Of a stretch of DNA of 64,000 bases, positions 47,624 through 60,149 are shown in pieces. Location: assembly GCA_035041965.1 (NCBI GenBank), contig JAPYMA010000840.1, forward strand, positions 124,001-188,000, written 5' to 3'. The stretch's first letter is position 1, and each line of letters starts with the position of its first letter. The stretch is from Anisakis pegreffii (taxonomy: Eukaryota > Nematoda > Chromadorea > Rhabditida > Anisakidae). Both the position numbers and the translations under genes were made by a program. The notes beneath the pieces were generated by a model. That model was not told where the DNA came from, did no database searches, and worked only from the letters and a program-made list of their open reading frames with translations.

Positions 47624-47876
47624 GTAATAATAATAATGATAGTAATAATAATAATGATAATAATAATAATAATAATAACACTAACTGACCGAAATAATGC
47701 GCAAATTGTACGGAAGAACCGTAGGACGTTTCGGCGTTAGAACGCCATCATCAGCCACAATGTTGGGACACAGATATGGAACAATCTGTGTCCCAACATT
47801 GTGGCTGATGATGGCGTTCTAACGCCGAAACGTCCTACGGTTCTTCCGTACAATTTGCGCATTATTTCGGTCAGTT

Positions 47877-47920
<44 letters not shown>

Positions 47921-47951
47921 CATTATTATTATTACTATCATTATTATTATT
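47624..47951. repeat. Near-perfect 330-bp palindrome bounded by AAT/ATT triplet arrays
   Basis: Arms 47681-47775 and 47784-47878 are exact reverse complements (95 bp each) around an 8-base loop at 47776-47783. Outside them, (AAT)n with shared interruptions (AATGATAGT) continues the symmetry to about 47624 and 47951; the right array has more units. Each arm contains GCTGATGATGG, then GGCGTT/AACGCC and GAAACGTCC. No ORF. A fold-back element or inverted junction of two repeat copies. Confidence 0.9.
47805..47831 (+). ncRNA. Hammerhead-ribozyme-like core (imperfect), mirrored at 47728-47754 minus
   Basis: CTGATGA at 47805-47811, one extra T, a GGCGT/ACGCC stem with a TCTA loop, then GAAAC at 47827-47831. 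This is the order of the conserved hammerhead core: CUGANGA, stem II, GAAA. The extra base before stem II and the lack of a clean UH cleavage site with stem I make activity doubtful. ATTGT upstream can pair with ACAAT downstream as a partial stem I. Penelope-like retroelements are known to carry hammerhead motifs, so this may be such a remnant. Confidence 0.3.
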
Positions 47952-50900
47952 TGGTTGTGTAGTGACTTGGAACTGACTTGGATTGCTTCTCAAGTATAAT
48001 TTGATTAAGATTTAATCATGAATTCGGATTAAGTTGAGAACTCTGCTGTAGGGAATTGAACTCTGAACAATTCACTGGCCATCGCTGGTTTTCTCAAAAC
48101 ATCTTCTTCCCTGCTGTTTGAGGTATGATTCGTTCATCAGTCAGATAGATCTAAACTAAGAGGAAATTTTATTTTTGAGATTTTATGCAATTTTTGGAAT
48201 CGATAATTTATGAATGGTATTCATTCATAGCGTCGCATCGTAACCCATGGTTTGCTTATTACTGTCACCGATCCCTGAATATCCTTCCAGTTTTTCATCC
48301 TCTTGTCTGTCAGTGTTAAAACTTCTTATTTTTTTGATGATGATATCATGAATCGTTTGTTACTGATGAGAGAGTTGAAGGTGATGAATGAAATGGATAA
48401 CTTATTGTGACTGCTTAAAAGAGGATGAGGTGTTACGTTACCACACATACTTCTTTATGCTCATTTCAGCAAATTATAAAAGTAAAGTTGCTTTCAAAAT
48501 AATAGACGCATCATGTAATCAAAATAGCGAATGCATTATGTATAGTATATTTTCGAAAACGAACTCATGGTTTCTCGTTTGAGAATACCGTTGTATTTAC
48601 GATGAATCAGTATGAACAGAACAGGTCCGATTGTGTTTTCGTGAGATTATTCCCAGAAAATCGAGAGATGTTCTAAAAGATTGCAATTCCGAGCTCTCCT
48701 GCTTTCAGAGAAATCTCATGCATAACTTCACAACTCAGTTAGTTCCTGTTGATGCTTCTCATCAATAATGTATTGACTTACTGGTTCAAGATTTTCGAAA
48801 AGAAGCATTTTCGGTAAGTTTACATTCACAAACAGAATGTGAACGCTTTTTAACGAATTATTTCAAAAGAATAAATGATTTGTTGACGAGTAAAAATCTA
48901 ACATTTTAGTATTAATGAAATTAGTATTTTTGCATTTTGATTAATTGAAATGCAGACGGTCAGCTTGAACTCGAAGGAATTTCCTTGCTTATGAATAATT
49001 CAACGAAAATTTTCACTGCTCTCAGCGAATCTTAATGAAATTTATAATCCTTTGCAATGCACTTTAACTGAAAATTCTACACTCTAAAGTAACGAAAATA
49101 TTGTTGGCAAATTTCGAAGAAAGCAAAAAAAACAGTGTTGGGGAATTTTATTGAATTAATTGCGAGTTTTGCACAGTGTAAAAAAATTCAGGGTATCATT
49201 AATTCAGGGTATCATTCAAATCCTATAATATTGACAGAGTTGAATGCTCTTATTTTGTTTAATCCGAGTAATCAACACCGTTACTGATTTCTTCTAAATT
49301 GTTCTAAACTGATCATTCAGAAAAACTTTAAAAAAATATGCACGCTTTCATCATCAATCATATTGTATGGCTGATGCGTGGAATGGATAATTTAGTGAAA
49401 CTGATTAATTTAATTCGATGGAATTTTTCAGAATGTTCATTCGTTCCAGAAATTTTTGTATTTTTTTGTGGTTTAAGGGCTCAGTCAAATTTTGCCTACA
49501 TAAATTACGATTCAGTTACTTATGTGCTATGCTCTACCACGTAAAGCAATCCTTCTCGCAGAGGATGTCAGGGGAAATTCAGGGTATCAATGAACTTGCT
49601 GATAAATCACAATTTTTCATCACTGACGAATGATTTTGTTTTCATTGCTTTTCGCTGTTAGTTGCAGAGGTTCATATTCTTTCGGCAATTGATAAATAAA
49701 GTCCGAAGAATACTTCTTTGATTACAGAAAATTAGTTTCTTTCACGCCACCGAGGAATTTCCGAATCGGCATTCGATTTATCAATGACGTTATGCGTGGA
49801 AATAGTAAATTTTTGTAGAGGGAGAAAGGGGTAATGACGGCATGTCAGACCATCGAAGGGGGTTATGTAGCACCCGAGCGTGAGAAACACTGCTAAAGTG
49901 AAACGGTGATTATGAATGAAATTTTAAACGAATTCCATACATCGAACATTTTGTCAATTCCGTATGTTCATTGAGGTGAAATGGTTGAAAAGTGGATGAG
50001 TTAACTCATAACCTTGCCTCTTTGCGGTTGTCGTATTTTCACTTTATGTGAACAGTTAATAGCCTCATGAACAAATGATTTATTCGAACAATAATGTTAT
50101 CTGAACATATCGCTCAACTTCTCACCAAACATTCGCACATTTTAAAGCAAACCAACTGGAAGAATGGTTTCAGTTTCCGTGTTCCAGTTCATTTCTTTCT
50201 TCTCTGCATAGGAATATACCTCTGTCGCCATCAGAAAACAAATTTTTATTTGGTTGTGTCCCCCAACTAGTGAAACTTCAAAGCACCGTCCTCAACACTA
50301 AATGTTCTGCTCGAAACGAAGAATTTATCAGATTAACACGTCGCATGTTTTTTTTCAAACTGCCTTTTCGTACTCACTTCTCCAGGTACATTCTTTTTTA
50401 TTGCAATCACCATTCGACCGCTTTTTTGCACCCTCACGAGCGAGTGTGATGTTGTGTGTGCGTGCCACATTCTCGTTATGATGCAGTCGTAAGCAGCCGA
50501 ATGTAACGAAATAAATGACATTCTCGAGATTAATCGAACTCATCCTGTCGCTGAATTTTGATTGATTGATTCCAAACGAGAGACTGAGTACTGCTGAATG
50601 ATTGATGAAAAATTTCACTGAGCACAACCAATCAAAATCTTCGTCACCATAATCATCTTATAGCAGCGAAATGATATTATGGCTAAGTTATGATGATACT
50701 TTAAGGATTGCTAATGTTTTGTTCGAGTGAAATATATTTCACTTCTCTAATTGAACTCCTAATATTGTTAAGAGCTCTTCAAGATGAGATATGAGGCATT
50801 AAATTCGCTATTGTTGAACCATCTAATGATGTTTTTCAGAGCATCCCTTTCTTATTTTGTATCTTTGTGCTTGTTGTTGTTATTTGTTAGTGCATTTTGT

Positions 50901-53772
50901 GACGTGCTAGGCAAATATTCATCGCAATTATTCAAAACAAATAGCACATTCTTATCCACTGACGTATGTGCCGTGCATAATTATGCAGTTTGGTTGGAAA
51001 ACATGATACATTTAAAAACTATTTTCCAGCTTATTTCGACGAATCACTCTAATTATTTGGTCATTTCATCATTCGTTCATCCATTAGCCTAGGTATTTAT
51101 TTATCTTATCTTAATGAGTCTGTATAATTCAACATTACTAAATGTCATCATAAGTGGAACGCTAAAACCCCATTAAAATGGAACACCATGAAAGATATCA
51201 TTCTGAAAACAAGGAGGTGTTCGTCACTTATTGTAGTCTGTCATTCGTTGTGAAATTAGCTGAACTTTTTGGTGAATATCTTTGGTGACTGTTCAGGAAA
51301 CCAGTTAATCAGCGGTAAGTAATTGTGAGTATGTCTTTGCATTGGTCGTGAAAGGTGAATTCTGTTCCGTTTACGCTCTAATTACTCTTCGGTCATATTC
51401 TGCACGAAAAATACACGACGGGATTGGCTCGCAGCATTTCTCATCTCTCTAAATACGCCTGAATGAAAGTTTATCTTGAATCGAATGTGATTATCGCTCT
51501 AAAAGCCACGGGCTCTCGATCATGGAACCTCTTCATTATTGAGTGGAACCAACGATCCCGTCTAATCTCATCTCTGATCGTCCAGTAATGACAAAAGGCG
51601 CCCGTAAAAAGTCCATACGACGTGTTTTCGTGAAAAAATCCTCATTGATATGAGTTGAAACGAAATCAATAATTTCGTTACGGAATGAAGATTATCAAAG
51701 GAAGTAACAACCAGTAAGCCTCGAAAGGATTACTCATTCAACGAGTCAATCCCGCTCATACAATTAAGCTCTGGTCACATTTCTTTTCGCTCTCATCGCG
51801 AATCATCGTTATTTCTCCAATACTATCCCAATTGTTGTTGTGGTTGCTCATTGAGGAAATTTCATCATAATGAATAAACAAATAAAGTTTGATGGGATGG
51901 ATGTTCAAATGAAGTGCTTGAATGTTTCATTACTCGAATGTTAAATCGACCGAACATAACAACTCAATATGCATATGATGATTAACTGCATTTCAGTTCA
52001 TCCCACGGCACTCACTCATTCTCAAAACTAATTTCACATATTGCCTGAGACTTCAGAAAATGATGAGCGATCTTTTCGATTTCTATTAGTACAAGGGAAG
52101 TCATGATCGACTCCTGGTTTGATCAAATTCCATGAATCTCATTTTTTCCAATTTCTTCTCGCGCAACTGAGGCTGTATATGAGAAAATTTTTATTTAAGT
52201 GTTTTATTACTCATACAGGTGCATACTCACAATTAATGAAATTCTGCCGACTGTCCCACGACTTACGTGTCGTTATGTATGATAAGTTGCTGTAATCTAC
52301 TGTTAGATGAGAGGTGTAATGCTGCAACCGTCTTTTCGATGCCATTTTCCAAATTTGGTTTCGACATAAATGCCATTTTTATGTGTGCCACTCAGTATGT
52401 ATCGTCAGTGAACAGTGTCTCTTGAATAGACTCAAGTGCCTCCTCGTTCATCCATACTGATGAAAATGAACGAAGCTTATCTTGTTCATGCCGTAATTTT
52501 TGTGATTTAACAGTGCAATATGATTAACTCTTTAGTGTTTCAACCGATGGAGTATCACTAGTCGATGAAAATATGGCATTTTTTTCTTTCTCATCAAATT
52601 CCATAGTGACATTTCAAGTTGTGCCCTATTTTCAGTCTCGTAGTAACGATATCGAAAATCGCAATAACGAAAAATTGCAGACAATACGTTATAGAATATT
52701 TCAAATTTGCATTTGTACCATCCTCTGATAAACATTGTCTAATTTATGAGCCAAGTTTTTTAGTGATGTTACGAAGCCACACAGCTTTCTGATCATTGCA
52801 GCGAGATCCATAATGTCAAAACAATTGAATGTTTGTCGTGCTTTCAACATCTTCGAGATAAATTTCGTGACACAAAATGTATTCGGTCATTCTTAACGAA
52901 CCAATAACGGAACGGCGACGATGGACTTCTTAACTCATACAATAATTGAAATTTGCTTGCCAGTTAAAAGGAACTTCATACAAGTCGAGAATGACTCATT
53001 TTGATAGCCACTCAGGAATCTCTTTGTACATCCTTTCGCAAGTGGAATTATTAGAACCATTAACAATTCTGCGGGAAGAAGAGCTGATAAAACGGCCACG
53101 GATATCGAAGAGATCTTATGTAATCTCGTTAATAATTAATATACTGGCCTACAGTTGGACGCGTCGACTCTTCACGGGAAGGAAGTAATGCTTCTGGAAA
53201 ATATCCGCTCCATTACAGATAAGAAAACTGTGCAAAAATTATTAAGCTACCTAAAACTACAGCAACCGTAAATCCAATCATACTGTACCCAAGCAATTCT
53301 TTGAAGAAAAAATGTCTATTGCCTAAAATGTTGTTCTTTGAAGAAATGTTTTTGGAACCAACAGTGCTTCAACCCTAACACCGCTCTGATTTTGTCGTAG
53401 AGACTTCAAGAAAACTCTACGCAATAAGTTTACAATTCATTGTTGCATTAATTGTCTGATTGTAAGGAAGTTGAATGATCAACTCCATAGATCGTTTGGT
53501 GTCGCCAGCAGATCAATTCGATACAATATTTAAGCTTAAATCTGACGTATGGGCGCTGACAAAAAAAAGTTGTGCCCAAAAGTGCGTTTGCTGGAAAAAG
53601 ACCGGAAACACCGTGTTAATGCAGTCATTCCTTATGAATATTCATCGATTCATTTGAAATGAACGGTCATCATCTGTCGTATCAACACTATGTAACAAAA
53701 AATGCTGGCAGGTGCTGATATCAAATATCAACAAAACAAAACGAATATAAGTCTTTAAAACCACCGTGATAC
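47952..53772. other. Gene-poor intergenic region
   Basis: No multi-exon gene could be assembled. Small direct duplications such as TTCAGGGTATCA (three copies, at about 49188, 49204 and 49578) are present. One open segment with a signal-like start at 50784-51092 is listed separately. Confidence 0.35.
50784..51092 (+). CDS. Possible secreted-protein ORF with signal peptide
   Basis: A 102-codon frame. An internal methionine pair at about 50826 precedes a strong hydrophobic leader, SLSYFVSLCLLLLFVSAFC. The mature part has one or two cysteines and an N-glycosylation sequon (NST). An acceptor-like GTTTTTCAG falls just before the hydrophobic part. No family was recognised and codon use is ordinary; it may be a first exon or chance. 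Confidence 0.25.
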   Translation: MRYEALNSLLLNHLMMFFRASLSYFVSLCLLLLFVSAFCDVLGKYSSQLFKTNSTFLSTDVCAVHNYAVWLENMIHLKTIFQLISTNHSNYLVISSFVHPLA

Positions 53773-54110
53773 CAACAATGGTGTAGCGTGGGCACTGACC
53801 AAGAAGAGAAACACAAATTAGCAATGACTCAAAAAGCGATGGATGGAAGTCGAATGATTAGCACTGAGAACGGAAACTATTATGAAGGGCATTGTGGAAG
53901 AGCAGAACAGAAGTAAAATGAGATGGACAGGGTATGTGACCAGGATGAGAAATAGCACATGTACTGCACTGATATCAGATTGGTATCTGAGGGAACTGAA
54001 AAAAAAACCTACTGGACAAATTCCCAAAAGATGGGCAGGCAAGATCTTCCAGGAGGAGGTCCGCTCATAAAGAATTTCTTTCTCTACGAGAAACAGAAAC
54101 ATCTGGTGAG
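53773..54110 (+). mobile_element. RTE-like LINE remnant (C-terminal end of reverse transcriptase ORF)
   Basis: Frame fragments read LAMTQKAMDGSRMIS and, after a frameshift, KMRWTGYVTRMRNSTC and then GQIPKRWAGKIFQEEV. These match the pattern that closes many RTE/BovB-type LINE ORFs: L-A-x-T-Q-R-A-M-E-R, then R-W-x-G-H-V-x-R, then G-R-P-P-x-R-W-x-D-x-I. The fragment is 5'-truncated, frameshifted and ends at TAA 54068-54070, so it is inactive. Its presence shows that LINE machinery has operated in this genome. Confidence 0.6.
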
Positions 54111-56774
54111 CATGTTGTGGTCGGCTTTATAGTATTATAGCTGAATTTCCACTCAGTCAAGGTAAATAAGGTAGGTAAAACAATTACTTAGAAATGAGGC
54201 AGTTTTATTCGTAAAATTTGGAAATGAATTTGTCTTCACACTGTGTCCACTTCTTATGCGAATGACTCCGATTCTTAGTTTATATGTGCAGAAGGTCTGA
54301 TTTTTAGCGTTAACAATTGAAATGACCCGGAGATGTCAACATAGTAATTATGTATGTAAAATCCAAAAATGAGCGCTATTTTTCCCGAACAATTTGCTAT
54401 TGCAGAAAACGTTCTTCGAGGCAAACAATAAGCACCCCACTGATATTTCTAACCAACAAATCATATTCACGTCTATTGAACATTTGTTCTGTATTTCATC
54501 AGCCGCTCTTAAATTCCTTCATTAAACTCAGCTGTCTCACACTCATCCGCCAGTTTCTTCATTATTCGTGAAGGTGTGACACAGCGCAAGTTTCTAAAGG
54601 TTCTGTCGTCTGAAAAAACTAATTGTTATTCGCAGAACTACCGGTCGTGATCGAAAAAGTTTCTTTTCATGTTCGTACATTGCGTATCTGACGCATATAA
54701 TCAACGTGTTTTTCAGCTTGTGCGAGGATAAAAAGTCAATTTTTTCCAACTAAACTTTTATTTTTTTGCAGACGATTATCGAAATCCACAAAATGCATGC
54801 ATTTTTGTCGTTGACAATCGTTTACGAAAAATTTATGAAAAAAAACGTAGAAATAAAATTTGTTTCTGAATTCAGTGTACAAAATTGTGCTCGATTGCTA
54901 GGTACATTTCCATCTTGGCGTATTTTTTTGGTTCACAGTGTAATCGGTTTATTGGATGTTCGTGATCAACAGTGCCATAGAATCAAACTTTCAGTGTTGT
55001 TTAGCATAAACAGTAGATACAAGTAAACTTCCTGTTACAATTAGCTAATACAAGCAGCTCATTTACATACCATACAACACCTACTTGTTCATTAAACGAT
55101 GAACATGATCAGACCTCAGAGTGAATCGTTTTGGATTCGAATGAGATGTATAATTGAGCTGGTAATCCATGTTGAGTTGTTATTGTCGCTGTTTAAACTC
55201 GACGTTGACTCATATTCTGAAGTTCGTGGCATTCATAGAAGAACTGATCTAATTTTCGTCGCATTACCTAAACGCTCGTTCGGACATTTTCATCAAAACC
55301 AAGTTGAATCGTTCATATGATTTGCCTGAAGGAGGTGATTTTGAGCACAATCAGCACCTTCTCAGGTATTTTTATAAAGATTTTTTATGCATCATTCTTA
55401 ATTTCCTTCACAAATTCAGCTGCTAATCCATTTTTCGTCACAATCTACCTCTCAATCGCTTTTCAAACATCTGCACTTAAATGAATTTAGTTTTCTATGC
55501 ACTAATCTGCGTTCGAGCCATATAATTGCATCGAACAGACTTCCGAAAGCCGAATATCAGGACATCTCAATGAAATGTGACGATCTGCTATAACGAAGAA
55601 AAGTGATACTTTTAGTGATAGCAATGATATCAATTGATACATTCTGATACCAATTGATACATTCTCGGCATCTATTTAAAAGCATCGCTGTTTCTAAGTG
55701 GTGTTTAGCTCAGTACCAACAATATACGAGGCAACCGATGTTCGTTCGAAATTCGCGAAAGTCTGCTATGATTATACTTCTGCTTTATGTTGGATTATTC
55801 AGCCGAGTGATTTGTTCATTTTGCTAACGTAAACATCAAATCAACCGCTATTATGCTCTCGAACAGCGATCATTGTTTTCGTTGATCGGAGGATGTCGAA
55901 TGCGGAGACAGCGAAACAAGCCAAGCCGAAAGACAATGTTCGCTACCAGGAAGAGTCGTGTTAGGTTTGGGATGACGGAAGAGGGCGGAAAATGACGGTG
56001 AATATGCATAAGACACCAGAAAGATAGTGAACCGAAACCTGGAGAGCACAATATTAGAAACAGACGGAGCAACTGTAGGAAGGATCGTGTAAGATTGTTT
56101 CCGGAACTTCCCATATCTGCTGTGTATAGCCCAGTTCTTATCTGATATGTAAGATCACCTGATAACACAATTTTTATAAGTTGGAAAATTTGAAAGTGGA
56201 TTGCAGCCAGATCGCTCGAAAGAGTTGTTATTTCGGAGGAGAAATTTTTCTTAATCTAAAAAAGAACCGCAATTATCACACGAAAAACGATTATCACCAC
56301 TATTGGCCATAATTATCACCTCAGAACCTATAATTATTACCTAAAAAACGTCTCAAGTTAATTTCAGCATATAGTTCTCCACTTGCTCTTCTCGGCTGGG
56401 AAATGTTCTGTGGAATTATATGCACAGCCAACAAATTAGCGTTAGTGAAAAAGGCTTCATGACAAGTAGCCAGTAATCTATCGATAAAGAACAGTGTGTT
56501 GTTCTCGAAGTGAGAACATTTCAATGAGGGAGCATTCGATAATTCAGCAGTACTGGTCACCACTCCGTTCATCGAAGATCACAATGGAAGCGTGCAACAC
56601 TTTTTTAACAGAATTGTGAAAGGGAGGCATTTGGCTATCGCGCTAACGGGATGTGAATTCAGTTGGCCTGATCACTTGAAAAATATTTTTTGTAAACCAA
56701 TGTCAATGCCACACAATAGCGCACAGTGGAAGAAATGACGGTGCGTTAGTTGAGCAATTGCAAGTGAATTGCTT

Positions 56775-56936
56775 TCAATGCTCATGCGTATTGTAAAAAA
56801 TTTCAAGAAGCGTGTCAACGACTGCATTGAATGCCGAGGACGGCAGATCGTAGCACAGTCCTACGATAATGTTTGCTATTGACTGACGGTATCGTAGAAT
56901 AATCTTGCGGAGGGTATGTTCACTCTCTGAACAAAT
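56775..56936 (-). CDS. Possible terminal exon, minus strand
   Basis: After an acceptor-like ATTTGTTCAG, the minus strand is open to a stop at 56775-56777. It reads SEHTLRKIILRYRQSIANI and continues with LCYDLPSSAFNAVVDTL before ending HEH. Composition and lack of low complexity look coding. Upstream exons could not be found and the family is unknown. Confidence 0.2.
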   Translation of the reverse strand: MCSESEHTLRKIILRYRQSIANIIVGLCYDLPSSAFNAVVDTLLEIFYNTHEH

Positions 56937-57616
56937 TATATTATAAATGCTGCAGTACCATAACCTGGCGCACTCTATTACATTATATAATGGTAGAAGT
57001 GAATTTGATAACAAATTCACTCATGCAGTTAATAATCTTAAGTGGTTCCTTTACGGCTATTTTTGTTCTATGATCATTTCGGTTCGCTTGATGTAATTGA
57101 CGGCATCAAAATGTGGCCTAAACTCTCCTTCGAAAAGAAAAAAGTAATTACTTGAGTTCTATTGGATATGTTATTCATGAATTGAGTAATTTGATTTTTT
57201 TTGTTGATAGAATTGTGTTCACATCAATGACCTGGATACTCATCACTGCAATACCATTCAATTTGTCATCGCACTTTATTCACTTTCATATAATAAGCGA
57301 TTGCATATAGCGAGATAACTATTAGCGCTTTTTTATATCTATACTATTGGTGCTTCATTGAAATTTTGAAGTTCTAGATTTTAAGCTTCATACATCAATA
57401 ATCACAATCAGTTTTGTAAAAATTTAAAATTAAAAGTTTTTTCAAAGTTCTTATGCAAAATAAAGAACAGAATTATGATCGTTCAATAGGGCAACAGTGA
57501 CAGAAATTATGCAAAATGTCTTTCGCACATAAGTTTTAAAGATCAGCCAGCAGAATCATGAAAATCCATATGAATCAACATTCAACACCCACTTCTTTGT
57601 ATTCGAACAATTATCA

Positions 57617-57829
57617 ATGATGATATTAATTGCTTCTGGGTGGATTGGAATACTGATTAGCAATAGTCACACCCCTCATCCGAATGTTGATGGTCATAGC
57701 CCAATACGCATCTGCACTAGCGAATACCGTTTCTATGAATGTGTTAATAAAGCGCTGAACCTTGTTAAAATGCACAATGTAAGGCTATGCGATTATCATC
57801 GTGAGCGGATTCAATCAGGCATTCGTTAA
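57617..57829 (+). CDS. Possible small Cys-containing secreted ORF
   Basis: 70 codons with a hydrophobic start (MMILIASGWIGILIS) and three spaced cysteines in the mature part (RICTSEYRFYEC, VRLCDYH). No splice or promoter evidence; may be chance. Confidence 0.2.
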   Translation: MMILIASGWIGILISNSHTPHPNVDGHSPIRICTSEYRFYECVNKALNLVKMHNVRLCDYHRERIQSGIR

Positions 57830-58380
57830 TCGCAGCACATCTTAGCTCTTGTTATGTATAAACGTTCCGTTCCCAAGCGGCTTCATGATCGAGCTCCATT
57901 TATTATTAGTGCCATCTGACTTGATTTCGTTTTATTCGTGAAACATTCACAATTCGCAATTAAATCTGCATTTTGAAACTAGAACTCAACTTATTTATTG
58001 CAAGTTTACTGCTTATGTTGCCTTATGTCTACTGCTTATGTTATCACTCGTTTATGTTACCGCTGATGTTATTCTTATCACTGCGATATTCTCATTGATA
58101 ACACAATAATAATGATAATAATTATCACTATTGTCATTCAGTTATTAACAATAGCTTTCATCCATATATCTCGTGAAATTTTCGAGATCGTGATTCGTTG
58201 GCAAATCTTCATTTGGAGACTAATTCTGCCACCGGTGAGCTAATAACTAATTTATTCGATTGGTAATAATTTGAGCGATCAGCGGAATATTTATTTTATT
58301 AGAGTTATGATTATTTATTGCATTGATATTTGGCTATGATTAATTATGCAAAGTATTCATGGCAACTAATTAATTACTTG

Positions 58381-58504
58381 GTTGTGTTGGCCTGCTCGCC
58401 TAGCCGTCGGGGTGGCGTAAATTGAGGCTAAAGCAATGCACACGGAAACGCGAGCATTGTGGCCAGCAACGTTATAAACGTTTGATAGCCTGGCCAATCC
58501 AGGT
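58381..58504. repeat. GC-richer block ending in the 29-bp dispersed repeat
   Basis: 58476-58504 is the exact reverse complement of 32716-32744. It forms the edge of a block at about 58385-58504 (GTCGGGGTGGCG, GCCAGCAACG) that is clearly less AT-rich than both flanks. Probably the end of a larger decayed repeat, of which only 29 bp occur at the other site. Confidence 0.6.
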
Positions 58505-59956
58505 AATAATGTTAGGGTGCTAACAATGGTAGCAAATGAAGTAATCTATTCGAAAAAGCCATATTTTTGAAGTGATCGATTCTGCTTTTGTACTCAACAA
58601 TCAAAATATCACTGGCGAGTTGTCACTGCAAAATTCTCCACTTAATGCATTCTGTTGTGTAAAATATTCATTTTTACACCAACTCAAGGCAATAAACGGT
58701 CATTTCTGTCATCAGTAAACTCAATTTTTGTTTTTTGTAACTCTATCACTTCTTCGTATGAAAGAGGTTGAACAAGTCAATTTTGACCATCTTGAAGCGA
58801 CGTTTATTGCTTTTTGATGTGAATTGGAATTTGTTCATTGTGATGTGTTGTGAATGAATGAAATAATTTCGAATATTAATTGTCAGTTGCGTTGGTGAAA
58901 AATCAATTAAGGAATTGGTCACGACTGATTTTATAAGAACCATAATGATCGCTATAAAATGAATGTGATAAAATCAATAACAATAAATATAACGAAGGTG
59001 ATTAATTTTGTAGGGATTAAGTGAGATTATTGTGGCTCTCGTTCGCTTTTGAGCATTATATGTCGTCAAAAGCTGTATATGAATGAAGCAGCATTCTCAA
59101 CGTTGTGACTGTAAAAGTTGAGATCTACAGCAACATTTCATACATTTTATTGAGATTGATATCCAATATGTGAGAATGAACGAAACGCGTGGATTTTTTG
59201 CGAAAGTACAGTCGCACCAATAGACACGATAGCCGTTAAGAACGTTAAGAATGCTACTTTCCCAGAAAACTCTGAACTTACCAGACACTAATCGCTATTG
59301 ACAGCGTTCACACCTAACTGCTTTCTTGTGCGTGTAGGGAAGAAACTAAGCGTTAATCCGTTCGCATGAAATTCATCCTATCCAAAGTCGACGAGAAATA
59401 TCAAATGAAAAAAAACCATCAACCATATCTCAAGTTTTTTCTAATATTTGTTTTTTTTCATTCGAAGAGTCCTTACTAAGATTATCTCCCACCCCTTCTA
59501 GCTTTCCATTTCATTTTCGTGTGTCGTCTTTACAGATCACACGAAAAATTCTTGTCATACGTCGTGATTCCGCAATTTGATTAATTTACTTGCTTGCATT
59601 GACTATTTTTCGATTCGTCAACAAGAAGTTCGTATAATGCAGTGATGCTGTCAAGTTTTCAGTGATTACTGCTGTGCGCACGCACCTTAAATGTACCCCA
59701 GAATCTATCTTTTCGTCGTCTTTCGAACAATCATTTGAAGCGTTTTCATGTTCATGCTTCGAACAAATCCACATCCGCCTGTAAACACTTCCTTCCCGTC
59801 GTCATTATGCATTCTCCGAGTAATATCACTGAAACCATATGTTTCCAGGATGTAATTGAATCTTGTCTATTCGCTCTTCTTCAATAAAAATAACTAATTT
59901 AACTCCATAGTAATGATGCCTTAATCATAGAACAGCTTTGCAATGCTCCATTTTGT
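58505..59956. other. Intergenic
   Basis: Minus-strand open segments at 58746-58943, 59097-59288 and 59586-59774 are short, AT-driven and lack splice partners. No motif or repeat was recognised. Confidence 0.3.
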
Positions 59957-59997
59957 TGTCACTATTTCTTTATGCATTCAATAAAGAAATAGTGACA
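59957..59997. repeat. Perfect 17-bp hairpin
   Basis: TGTCACTATTTCTTTAT at 59957-59973 pairs exactly with 59981-59997 around a 7-base loop. The symmetry weakens further out (TTTTGT / GCAAAA). Possibly a miniature element core or a structured RNA; no neighbouring gene explains it. Confidence 0.8.
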
Positions 59998-60149
59998 GCA
60001 AAATTCATTCATTCAAAAAGTGTCTCGTCGAAGAATTTTGGATTTCTATAGGAAACTGAAGTGATTCCCAAAATTTGATGAGTCATAAACAAGAGCAATG
60101 TGAGGATAGAAGTCAGTGTTGATAATGATACAATAGCGTGCACTAGTGT

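Larger units (their letters stand above)
54111..58475. other. Gene-poor intergenic region
   Basis: Several weak open segments exist. 55099-55320 (plus) contains RRTDLIFVALPKRSFGHF, but has no credible secretion signal. A possible minus-strand exon near 56775-56933 and a small plus-strand ORF at 57617-57829 are listed separately. Nothing else was recognised. Confidence 0.3.

Noticed and set aside
55099..55320. Neuropeptide-like precursor (basic sites around LIFVALP and SFGHF)
   Set aside because: No credible signal peptide, no repeated peptide and no amidation glycine before the basic residues.
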